Assembly: GCA_040383605.1 (NCBI GenBank)
Contig: JBEIDF010000216.1
Coordinates: forward strand, 1-5,905
From: M3007 sp040383605
GTDB lineage: Bacteria > Bacteroidota > Bacteroidia > Chitinophagales > Saprospiraceae
Length of the DNA: 5,905 nt
Direction: 5' to 3'
This document shows positions 1 through 5,878 of the stretch, piece after piece (position 1 is the stretch's first letter; each line of letters starts with the position of its first letter). The notes beneath the pieces were generated by a model. The model was not told the origin of the DNA. It saw only the letters and a program-made list of their open reading frames with translations, and did not search any database. A program made the translations under genes and the position numbers.

Positions 1-1
1 C

Positions 2-1180
2 GTTTGCTCTGGCAAAGAGCGCTTCTCTATTTGCTTCAAAGTAATCTTTTGCTTTTTCGAAATTTATATGGGTGAGTTGCGGTAATTTGATATTTAAGTC
101 GGACAAAATCAAATCTCCAATTATCATTGCTATAAAATAATTACTATACGGCAAATGAGGATGTTTTTCATACAACTCATACTTTCTTCTTTGGTTATCG
201 CAATAGCGGTAAATCAAAATTGCAAGAACGGCTTGCGCTGAGTTCAAGTCTTTGAACACATCGTCATAAAATTTCCCAAATAACTCCGTGCGCTTGAATT
301 TAGCAAGGTGGGGTTTCCTTTTCCAAATAGTAAATACAGATTCCGCCACGACGGAAGAGGGAATTACATCCCCTGTGAGTGCAATATCTTTTTTGTCTCC
401 AATAAGGGTGTTTTGAATTGATTCATTGACCCTATTCTTGCTTAGCCCAGGATAGCGTCGAATGTTTTTTTCTAAAAGCACATCGCCGTGACTTTCAAAT
501 AGTTGGGCAAACTCTACCACATTTACTTTTCCAAGCAACACGCGCTTATAGTTGAAATCGTCAACGATGCTTTTACCCGAAAAATGAATGGTCGCTTTAA
601 CACCTTTCTTATTTTGAAGCAACTGAACGATATCGTCATGGTTAAAATGGTCGAACTGCACTTGATTCGACGGGAAACCTGCATTTTCAATATGATTGTC
701 TCCCTCTTTTGTCCAAGTCAGTCCATTGTTAGTGCAAATGCAGCGAACAGTAGGAATATAGCCGTCAGAAATGAGTGAGCGAATTTCTTGGACTTTGGGT
801 TTCAAGTCGTCATTCAGCAAGACAGGTTTGTAGGGGTCAAAAATCGAGGCGATTGCTCCAACAACTCTTTGGATGCTATTAGCTGGAAAATTTGAATCCT
901 TGTCCAAATCAAAGACATACTTACCTTGAAAAATTGTTACTGGAAATTCAAAATCATTTAAATCGCCGATGAAAATTGCATCGACGCCTGCATCATTCCC
1001 TCCTTCGGTTATAAGATTTTTGGCTTCTTCCATTTCAACACCTAAATAGGCTGAGACGCTGATAATTACAAAGGCTTTCGACTTTTTTTGTTTTTCGTCG
1101 CCAATTTTTGCAAACCACGCTGGATTGTCTGCCACGATTTTGGTGATGCGCTGGTCAATAATATGTTTATTGATTTCCAT
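2..1180 (-). CDS. AIPR-family (abortive infection phage resistance-like) protein, N-terminal 393 residues; 3' end beyond window
   Basis: The minus-strand frame is open without a stop from the ATG at 1180 to the left edge, so the gene is partial. It begins MEINKHIIDQRI. An upstream A-rich leader without a Shine-Dalgarno sequence supports this start. Residues 59-87 read E-G-G-N-D63-A-G-V-D67, then Q85-G-K87, resembling the D...(E/Q)xK metal-binding core of Mrr-like PD-(D/E)xK nucleases. A TNNGLTW segment lies at 150-156. Residues 236-258 (LLEKNIRRYPGL, then VNESIQNTL) match the NxR / VN..I..TL block that opens the AIPR core. The next part, normally F..NNGIT and NGxQT, is absent; the frame jumps at about residues 265-271 to a stretch typical of the family's C-terminal half (IPSSVVAESVFTIW, then a tract rich in aromatic and charged residues). 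AIPR proteins are linked to phage abortive infection, but their biochemistry is poorly defined. Base composition is markedly more AT-rich than the other genes here, suggesting transfer. The family call rests on remembered motifs, not a search. Confidence 0.72.
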   Translation of the reverse strand, partial: MEINKHIIDQRITKIVADNPAWFAKIGDEKQKKSKAFVIISVSAYLGVEMEEAKNLITEGGNDAGVDAIFIGDLNDFEFPVTIFQGKYVFDLDKDSNFPANSIQRVVGAIASIFDPYKPVLLNDDLKPKVQEIRSLISDGYIPTVRCICTNNGLTWTKEGDNHIENAGFPSNQVQFDHFNHDDIVQLLQNKKGVKATIHFSGKSIVDDFNYKRVLLGKVNVVEFAQLFESHGDVLLEKNIRRYPGLSKNRVNESIQNTLIGDKKDIALTGDVIPSSVVAESVFTIWKRKPHLAKFKRTELFGKFYDDVFKDLNSAQAVLAILIYRYCDNQRRKYELYEKHPHLPYSNYFIAMIIGDLILSDLNIKLPQLTHINFEKAKDYFEANREALFARAN

Positions 1181-1216
1181 TTTTATTATTTCGATTGTTG
1201 AATTTCAGCCAACATT

Positions 1217-1224
1217 CAAGTATA
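1217..1224 (-). promoter_or_regulatory. Possible -7 box of the AIPR-like gene (TATACTTG)
   Basis: Read on the minus strand this is TATACTTG, one mismatch from the Bacteroidota -7 consensus TAnnTTTG, and it ends 36 nt before the ATG at 1180. No convincing TTG -33 element is seen at the expected distance; an A/T-rich tract lies there instead. A weak candidate in AT-rich DNA. Confidence 0.3.
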
Positions 1225-1265
1225 AGCGATGTTTTTTCTAATAAAAAAAGTATCGTCTTAGACGG

Positions 1266-1284
1266 GCGTAAGAGCATGTCTAAA
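1266..1284 (+). repeat. Left copy of an 18-19-nt inverted repeat (GCGTAAGAGCATGTCTAAA)
   Basis: This sequence recurs in reverse complement at 5879-5896 with one single-base gap; 14 bases (1271-1284) are identical without interruption. The two copies face inward around the glycosyltransferase, M28 and cysS genes. It could be the end of an insertion sequence or a dispersed genomic repeat; no transposase is present in the window. Confidence 0.55.
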
Positions 1285-1309
1285 CGGCATTATTCCCCCA
1301 TTTTTTATC

Positions 1310-1384
1310 AAAAAAAGCGGCGGACGTACTGCTTTTGGAGTTTGTACCACCAAACATTTGTAAAAATGTTGTCTTCCACCGCCG
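1310..1384 (-). ncRNA. Candidate structured small RNA with terminator-like 3' end
   Basis: On the minus strand a CGGCGG (1379-1384) can pair with CCGCCG (1318-1323), and the latter is followed by C and seven T (1310-1316), like an intrinsic terminator. The enclosed segment has a perfect 7-bp hairpin, AACATTT-ttac-AAATGTT (1353-1370), and a second possible stem, TTTGG...CCAAA or GTAC...GTAC, giving a three-way-junction-like fold of about 75 nt. A promoter-like TTG-N18-TATCTTTG lies just upstream (1388-1416), so the predicted start is close to the 5' strand of the closing stem. It is not a tRNA: no T-loop or acceptor pattern. Alternatively it is the transcription terminator of the glycosyltransferase gene, which ends 54 nt upstream, or part of a repeat element. 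I recognise no known RNA family. Confidence 0.38.
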
Positions 1385-1387
1385 AAA

Positions 1388-1416
1388 CAAAGATAAGCTC
1401 AATATTTGAAATGCAA
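1388..1416 (-). promoter_or_regulatory. Bacteroidota-type promoter: -33 TTG and -7 TATCTTTG
   Basis: On the minus strand, TTG (1414-1416) is followed after 18 nt by TATCTTTG (1388-1395), a perfect match to TAnnTTTG. The spacing is near the usual 19-21. It lies downstream of the glycosyltransferase stop codon and points at the candidate small RNA and the AIPR-like gene. It is the best two-box promoter in the window, though unproven. Confidence 0.45.
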
Positions 1417-1437
1417 GTGCAGGCTCATCTTCCAAAA

Positions 1438-2907
1438 TTAATATGAGTTGGCTTGATTTAACCACACAGCGCAGCCCGCAAACGCAGCCTGTTTTTCCAC
1501 CGCGCGCGCAGCGCCCGTGACCGCCTGCGCATCGTCCTGCGCGTTCCAAATCATCCAAATGCGCGCGTTGGGAAACCGGCGCTGCAGATCGCGCAATTCG
1601 TCCGCAGGCAAGCCGCGCGATACTTCCAGGTTCGGTACAGCGATCGGTCGGGCCGCCAACCGGGCGTAGTGGTAGGCGCTCGGCCCGGCGTCGGGATGCG
1701 CATACACCCGGTCGCCCGGCTGCGCGTGGTCGCGCACATATTCCAGCGCCGGACGGACTTCCACAACCTCAAACGGTCGGAAAAACCAGGACGCCGGATT
1801 TCGGCTCAGGGCGGCGCCCGACACCACCAGCAGCAGCGCAGCACCTATCCAAGGCTTGCCAATCCGAAGCAACTGCTCCCAGCCCAATCCGAGCAAAATC
1901 AGCAGCAGGGGCATGAAGAACAAGGTAAGACGCTCCGTGACGGCATAGAACCGCAACATGCTCGCCAGGATACAACATAAAATGGGCAGGACGATCAACA
2001 GGTATTCCGGCTTTCTGAAACGTGCCAGGGCGTAAATTCCGCCGAGCAAGCCGGTCCAGTATGCGATATTTGAAAAAAAAGTAAACCCCGCGGCCGTGAC
2101 GCCCAGTCCGCGCACCCGATCCAGCAAGCGCATCCAGGCTTCCGGCGCCAACCCGGGCCACTCAAAAAACACGTGCGCGCTTTGCAACACGGAGGAGTGT
2201 ACATCGTGCCGCAAAATCAGCCAATAATAGGCGCCGAAACTCAGCGCCCAGGCGAAGCCGCACAAGGCCAAAGGTACGAGAAACGCCCGCTTCCGGTCGG
2301 CCCGCAGCGCGCCGGCAAGGTAGTACGCGCCAATACCGGCCAGGACGAAAACGGACGGCATAGACCACCAGATCGAAACAGTACCCACGGCAAGGAGTAG
2401 CGCAGACGGCGGGCGGCGTGCGGCAGACGGGCGGTGCAGCGCCGCGGCGAGGAGTACGAGGGTTGTCAGCAGATCCGTGGCATACTGCTTTGCCTCCGTG
2501 CCGTACCGGAAAAAGGGTTCGCCGAGGGCGAGCAACAGCAGGCTCAGGGCCACCCCGCGCAGCGACAGGTAGTGGCGCGCTACCCGATAGTACAGGAGGA
2601 GGGAGGCGATGCCGGCGAGCAGAGGCAGCAGCCGGGCAGCGCGGTCGTGCACGCCAAAAACGGCAAACATCCCTTTTTCCGCTGCACAAAACAGCGGCGG
2701 CGCATATTGGTGGTAGCCGAGGTTTTGAAAAAGGCCGGCAAGCGGCAGTTCGATGCAATTGCGCAGTAAATTGGCTTCGTCAATAAACAACGAACGATCC
2801 TGCAGCCAGATCGTCAGGCGCAGGGCGGTTCCCAGGGCGATCATCGCCCAAATTATACAGCGCAGGCGCGCCGTCGGCGAGCGAAAAAACCCGTTTGTTG
2901 TTGTCAT
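1438..2907 (-). CDS. Polytopic membrane glycosyltransferase, GT-C fold (family 39 / PMT_2-like)
   Basis: A 489-residue integral membrane protein, predicted to transfer a sugar from a lipid-linked donor to an acceptor on the outer face of the inner membrane. The first membrane helix (about residues 16-35) is followed by a loop with D43-E44 (SLFIDEANLLRN), the acidic pair expected in the first external loop of GT-C enzymes. Next come YHQYAPPL and, at about 134-146, RYGTEAKQYATDL, a signature common in Bacteroidota family-39 proteins. About ten hydrophobic segments run to about residue 370, followed by a soluble tail of about 115 residues with little hydrophobicity. I chose the ATG at 2907 (MTTTNGFFRSP); a TTG at 2946 would add 13 residues but looks non-coding. 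It starts 54 nt after the M28 stop codon with no obvious terminator between, so co-transcription is likely. Substrate unknown; it could modify lipid, glycan or protein. Confidence 0.8.
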   Translation of the reverse strand: MTTTNGFFRSPTARLRCIIWAMIALGTALRLTIWLQDRSLFIDEANLLRNCIELPLAGLFQNLGYHQYAPPLFCAAEKGMFAVFGVHDRAARLLPLLAGIASLLLYYRVARHYLSLRGVALSLLLLALGEPFFRYGTEAKQYATDLLTTLVLLAAALHRPSAARRPPSALLLAVGTVSIWWSMPSVFVLAGIGAYYLAGALRADRKRAFLVPLALCGFAWALSFGAYYWLILRHDVHSSVLQSAHVFFEWPGLAPEAWMRLLDRVRGLGVTAAGFTFFSNIAYWTGLLGGIYALARFRKPEYLLIVLPILCCILASMLRFYAVTERLTLFFMPLLLILLGLGWEQLLRIGKPWIGAALLLVVSGAALSRNPASWFFRPFEVVEVRPALEYVRDHAQPGDRVYAHPDAGPSAYHYARLAARPIAVPNLEVSRGLPADELRDLQRRFPNARIWMIWNAQDDAQAVTGAARAVEKQAAFAGCAVWLNQANSY

Positions 2908-2961
2908 AATTTGGACAATCGTTCCTGGCGCCCGATGATCTGCCAATACGGATTAGCGCTC

Positions 2962-4002
2962 TTAGAGAAAAAGTCCGTTGTACGTCTGATAGATCACGGC
3001 GGTACACACTTGCCCCACCATTTTCAGCGTGTTTTTATCAATCGCGTCCATATTGTCATCGTGCGTGTGCCAGTGCTCCACAAAGCCCGAGGCGGTTGTT
3101 TCCGGGCGGTTGATGATATCTATCATGGGGATGCGGGCGTATCGGATGACGAAAAGGTGGTCGTCGGTGATCCCCTGACCGTCTTCGTTCACAAAATTGC
3201 CGCTGTAGCCCATCGAAGCGGCGAGCGCCCACACTTTATCTACGATCAGCGGGGCGGCCGTTCGGGAAACCCCTTCTTTTTGGAACCGTGGGTTTTTAGC
3301 GCCAACCATGTCCAGCAGGATGCCGAACTGCGGCATATAGCCGGGCTGGTGCAGGTTACGCGCCCAGTGTTGGGCGCCGAGGCACCAGGTTTCGCTGTGG
3401 TCCTTGCCGTCGTCAGCGTCGTTGCCCTGGTCTTCGAGGTCGAAGCAGACAAAATCCACGCCGATATCCACGGGGTTATTCTGGAGGGTGCGGGCCATTT
3501 CGAGCAGCACCCCTACGCCGCTGCCGCCGTCGTCGGCGCCGAGGATTGGTTTGTTTTGGTTTTTATCGTCTTTATCGGCGATGAATCGGCTATCCCAGTG
3601 CGCGGCGTACAAGATCCGGCGGGTGGCCTGCGGATTGTATTGCGCGATAATATTGACGCCGTTGAGCATCCGGCCGTCGTAGTGGCGCGCCTGAAAGGAT
3701 TGTTCGATTACATTCAGGCCCAAGCGGCGGAATTCGGCGGCGATCCAGGCGGCGCATTTTTGATGCGCGGCGGAATTTGGCACGCGCGGCCCAAAATCCA
3801 CCTGTTTCTGCACGAACGCATAGGCCGAGTCGCCGTCGAATTCCGGCACAGGGATTTGTTGGACGGCGGGTTTATCGTCCGGTTTCGGCTGGGTGGAAGC
3901 TGTTTTGTTATCGGGTAAACAGCCTTTCAGCAAAGGAAACGCCAAGGCTGCCGCTAAGAGCAGCACGAGGAGCGTTTTTCCGTTTATTGGAATGAATCGC
4001 AT
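2962..4002 (-). CDS. M28-family lipoprotein, glutaminyl-peptide cyclotransferase-like
   Basis: A 346-residue exported zinc enzyme. The ATG at 4002 gives a lipoprotein signal peptide: MRF, a hydrophobic core at about 10-25, and lipobox L-K-G-C28; the upstream A-rich leader fits. A start at 4077 would bury this signal. Residues 31-50 are a Pro/Lys/Asp-rich linker. The catalytic domain has H135-W-D137, G-A-D157-D158-G-G-S-G (metal-binding Asp), F-D-L-E190-D191 (general base and metal ligand positions), a WCLGAQHWA segment (206-214), LLDMVGAKNP (229-238), ITDDH (278-282) and H-W-H312-T-H-D-D-N (310-317). The LLDxxGAxNP and WHT...DN elements favour glutaminyl cyclase, which forms N-terminal pyroglutamate on exported proteins, over a di-zinc aminopeptidase. 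The second acidic residue is Asp rather than the Glu of animal QCs. Probably anchored in the outer membrane facing the periplasm; an aminopeptidase activity is not excluded. Confidence 0.85.
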   Translation of the reverse strand: MRFIPINGKTLLVLLLAAALAFPLLKGCLPDNKTASTQPKPDDKPAVQQIPVPEFDGDSAYAFVQKQVDFGPRVPNSAAHQKCAAWIAAEFRRLGLNVIEQSFQARHYDGRMLNGVNIIAQYNPQATRRILYAAHWDSRFIADKDDKNQNKPILGADDGGSGVGVLLEMARTLQNNPVDIGVDFVCFDLEDQGNDADDGKDHSETWCLGAQHWARNLHQPGYMPQFGILLDMVGAKNPRFQKEGVSRTAAPLIVDKVWALAASMGYSGNFVNEDGQGITDDHLFVIRYARIPMIDIINRPETTASGFVEHWHTHDDNMDAIDKNTLKMVGQVCTAVIYQTYNGLFL

Positions 4003-4077
4003 GTTTTTTTTTACAATTTGCGTAGCGACTCGACCGGGTTGGCGGGCGATTCGACGGGCGGTTATGAATTTGAACAA

Positions 4078-4092
4078 ACACGTAGGACGTGT
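4078..4092 (-). terminator. Short hairpin ACACGT-cct-ACGTGT followed by a weak T-rich run
   Basis: On the minus strand a perfect 6-bp stem with a 3-nt loop is followed by TTGTTC. It lies 77 nt after the cysS stop codon and 75 nt before the M28 start. The T run is poor, so termination would be partial at best. Confidence 0.3.
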
Positions 4093-4098
4093 ACTGGG

Positions 4099-4155
4099 TT
4101 TGCTCGCTGAGCCAAAAATGGCGCATTTTTTGTCATTTTTGACTAGGCGAGCAAA
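4099..4155 (-). terminator. Nested inverted repeats downstream of cysS (cloverleaf-like)
   Basis: A perfect 9-bp outer repeat (TTTGCTCGC at 4099-4107 with GCGAGCAAA at 4147-4155) encloses two smaller hairpins: AAAAATG-gcg-CATTTTT (4114-4130) and GTCA-tttt-TGAC (4132-4143). The structure begins 14 nt after the cysS stop codon. It could stop transcription, stabilise the 3' end of the cysS message, or form a cruciform. No long T tract follows the outer stem in the minus direction, so it is not a textbook intrinsic terminator. Confidence 0.4.
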
Positions 4156-4169
4156 TCCTGTGCACGCGC

Positions 4170-5678
4170 CTACCCTTTTCGCCAGCTGGATCCCTCCTTG
4201 CCGTCCTTCACCTGAATATCCAGGGCGGCGAGCGCGTCGCGGATCATATCGCCGGTAGGCCAGTCTTTATTGGCGCGGGCTTGGGCGCGGATCGCGAGGA
4301 CGAGTTCCATGAGGCCGTCCACGGTATTAGAGCCGTTGTCTGCGTCGAGGTCGTCTTGCAGGCCGAAGATCTGGAACAGGAAATCATGGAACACCGTTTT
4401 GAGGCGTTCGATTACCCAGGGGGCGAGTTCGGTATCGGCGATTTGTTTATTGACATATTTGTGGACGAAGCTGCCGAGTTCGTTGAGCGCGGCGATGGCG
4501 ACGGCCGTGTTGAAGTCATCGTCCATACCGGCGTATGCTTCCTCGATCAGGGCCAGCACGGCGCGGTCGTGTTCGCTCTCCGAGCCGTCGAAGCGCGCAG
4601 CGTCCACGGCGATATTTTGCAAAATCCGGTTGGTCTCCATCATTTTGCGGTATGCCTTTTCGGCGGCCAGAAGGCCGTCGTCCGTGATATCCAGCGTGCT
4701 GCGGTAGTGGGCCATCAGCATGAAATACTTGATCATCATCGGCGTGTAGCCCTTGCTCACGAAGGGGCTGTCGCCTGTGAACAGTTGCTGCGGCGTGATG
4801 GTATTGCCTTCGCTTTTCGACATTTTACGGCCGTTGAGCAGGAGCATATTGGCATGGAGCCAGTAGTTTGCGGGCTTGCAGCCGCAAGCGCCCATATTTT
4901 GCACCACCTCATTTTCGTGGTGCGGGAATTTCAGGTCGTTCCCGCCGCCGTGCAGGTCGAAGGTGGGGCCCAGGTATTTCGTGCTCATGGCAGAGCACTC
5001 GAGGTGCCATCCGGGGAAGCCGACCGACCAGGGACTTTTCCAGACCATGATATCTTCCGGGCGGGCTTTGATCCAGATTGCGAAGTCCGTCGGACTGGCT
5101 TTTTCGTCCTGGTTTTTGAGGTTATCGCGGCTTTCTGCGAGGAATTGCTCGAGGTTGTTGCCGGAGAGCGCGCCGTACGCGCCGGGGTGATCCTGGTCGA
5201 ATTTTACCGTATCAAAATAGACCGAGCCGTTTTTTTCATAGCCATAGCCGCGCTCGAGGATTTGTTTGACCATCTCGATTTGTTCCGGAATATGGCCGGT
5301 TGCGCGCGGTTCAATGCTGGGGGGCAGCGTATTAAAAATCCGCATCATATCGTGGAAGCCGACGGTATATCGCTGGGCGACCTCCATGGGTTCCAGTTGG
5401 GCAATCCGGGCGCCTTTGGCCATGCGATCCTCGCCGTCGTCGGTGAGGTGGCCGACGTCGGTGATATTGCGGACATACCGCACCTGGTATCCGAGGTGTT
5501 GGAGGTAGCGGTAGATGATATCGAAGCTGACAAACGTGCGGCAATTGCCGAGGTGGACGTCGTTATAGACGGTCGGGCCGCAGACATACATACCGATGTG
5601 TCCGGGCGTGATCGGTTGAAAAACCTCTTTTTTTCCGTGGAGGCTGTTGTACAGCTTAATTGTGCGTGGCGTATTCAT
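4170..5678 (-). CDS. cysS: Cysteinyl-tRNA synthetase (class I aminoacyl-tRNA synthetase)
   Basis: A complete 502-residue cytosolic enzyme that charges tRNA(Cys) with cysteine using ATP; essential for translation. The ATG at 5678 gives MNTPRTIKLYNSL, the usual N-terminus; a longer open frame to 5837 runs through the upstream palindrome and is rejected. Visible signatures: C33-G-P-T-V-Y-N (zinc ligand Cys), H42-L-G-N45 (the HIGH motif, in the HxGN form usual for CysRS), GWHLEC228SAMS (zinc Cys), LHGGGNDLKFPHHENE ending at 257 (zinc His and Glu), and K285-M-S-K-S289 followed by EGN. The C-terminal half has the anticodon-binding helical domain, and the protein ends in GSSWRKG. Length is normal to slightly long, and no key residue is missing. 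The next gene downstream starts 167 nt away, with hairpins between. The promoter box lies almost on the start codon. Confidence 0.97.
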   Translation of the reverse strand: MNTPRTIKLYNSLHGKKEVFQPITPGHIGMYVCGPTVYNDVHLGNCRTFVSFDIIYRYLQHLGYQVRYVRNITDVGHLTDDGEDRMAKGARIAQLEPMEVAQRYTVGFHDMMRIFNTLPPSIEPRATGHIPEQIEMVKQILERGYGYEKNGSVYFDTVKFDQDHPGAYGALSGNNLEQFLAESRDNLKNQDEKASPTDFAIWIKARPEDIMVWKSPWSVGFPGWHLECSAMSTKYLGPTFDLHGGGNDLKFPHHENEVVQNMGACGCKPANYWLHANMLLLNGRKMSKSEGNTITPQQLFTGDSPFVSKGYTPMMIKYFMLMAHYRSTLDITDDGLLAAEKAYRKMMETNRILQNIAVDAARFDGSESEHDRAVLALIEEAYAGMDDDFNTAVAIAALNELGSFVHKYVNKQIADTELAPWVIERLKTVFHDFLFQIFGLQDDLDADNGSNTVDGLMELVLAIRAQARANKDWPTGDMIRDALAALDIQVKDGKEGSSWRKG

Positions 5679-5682
5679 AGTG

Positions 5683-5690
5683 CAAAGGTA
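5683..5690 (-). promoter_or_regulatory. -7 promoter box of cysS (TACCTTTG)
   Basis: A perfect TAnnTTTG on the minus strand, ending 4 nt before the cysS ATG (5678). If used, transcription would start at or within a few bases of the start codon, giving a leaderless or nearly leaderless message. The nearest upstream TTG lies only 12 nt away, inside the adjacent palindrome, which is too close for a standard -33 element. Confidence 0.5.
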
Positions 5691-5856
5691 TAAGAGCTTG
5701 TTCAAATTTTGATTTCTGGGTTGTAACTGCCCAATTTTATTTTCAACTGCGTTAAATTTTTCGCCGAATCCCCCGCATTCGACTGCAAAATTTACTTTGT
5801 TAAAAATAAAATTTTTGCAGTTTCGCCTCAGAATCAAAATCTGAACAGGCTCTTTA
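5691..5856. repeat. Large imperfect palindrome, MITE-like (about 165 bp)
   Basis: The two arms are inverted copies of each other. The left arm begins AAGAGCTTGTTCAAATTTTG at 5692; the right arm, read in reverse complement from 5854, begins AAGAGCCTGTTCAGATTTTG. Matching continues with small gaps (AACTGC, AATTTTATTTT, TAAATTTT, CGAAT) to a centre near 5773, roughly three-quarters identical by eye. No open frame of interest lies inside. Terminal repeats starting AAGAGC with no coding content suggest a miniature inverted-repeat transposable element derived from an insertion sequence. Clear target-site duplications are not seen. A very long transcript hairpin is the alternative. Confidence 0.6.
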
Positions 5857-5878
5857 AAACGTTTATAGAACGCAATTA

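Larger units (their letters stand above)
1181..1437. other. AT-rich intergenic region between the glycosyltransferase and the AIPR-like gene
   Basis: These 257 nt hold no convincing protein-coding gene. They contain, from right to left, a TTG/TATCTTTG promoter-like pair, a structured segment closed by CGGCGG/CCGCCG and followed by seven T (minus strand), one copy of an inverted repeat shared with the right end of the window, and the probable promoter region of the AIPR-like gene. The abrupt drop in GC at about 1440 marks a compositional boundary between the conserved-gene block and the more AT-rich left part. Confidence 0.6.
4003..4169. other. Intergenic region between cysS and the M28 gene
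   Basis: These 167 nt hold no gene. The half next to cysS is packed with inverted repeats, described separately. The half next to M28 is a GC-rich stretch with near-direct repeats of CGACGGGC-like sequence, and ends in TTGTAAAAAAAAAC just before the M28 ATG. No clear TAnnTTTG promoter box for M28 is seen, so M28 may be read partly through from cysS. Confidence 0.5.

Noticed and set aside
503..778. A 91-codon plus-strand frame
   Set aside because: Lies opposite the AIPR-like coding frame, which has recognisable family motifs; no promoter or homology signal.
1310..1395. tRNA gene
   Set aside because: No T-loop GTTCGA-like sequence, no 7-bp acceptor stem with the proper arm spacing, and a T tract at the end.
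1280..1558. A 92-codon minus-strand frame overlapping the end of the glycosyltransferase gene
   Set aside because: Its first part is out-of-frame glycosyltransferase sequence and its second part is AT-rich intergenic DNA with the candidate RNA structure. No start signal or family resemblance.
2162..2758. A 198-codon minus-strand frame inside the glycosyltransferase gene
   Set aside because: Out-of-frame Arg/Pro/Ala-rich translation within a coherent membrane protein; no independent signal.
2911..3918. A 335-codon plus-strand open frame opposite the M28 gene
   Set aside because: Antisense shadow of a well-supported enzyme gene; low-complexity Val/Ala/Gly-rich translation and no plausible start context.
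4003..4077. Longer start for the M28 protein at 4077
   Set aside because: It would place 25 residues, many basic, in front of a clear lipoprotein signal peptide and lipobox.
4281..5693. A 470-codon open frame on the plus strand opposite cysS
   Set aside because: It mirrors the cysS frame almost exactly, a common effect of GC-rich codon use. Its translation has no recognisable motif, while the minus strand carries every CysRS signature.
5679..5837. N-terminal extension of cysS by 53 residues
   Set aside because: It would run through the palindrome and the TACCTTTG promoter box, and CysRS proteins start near MNTPRTIKLYNSL.
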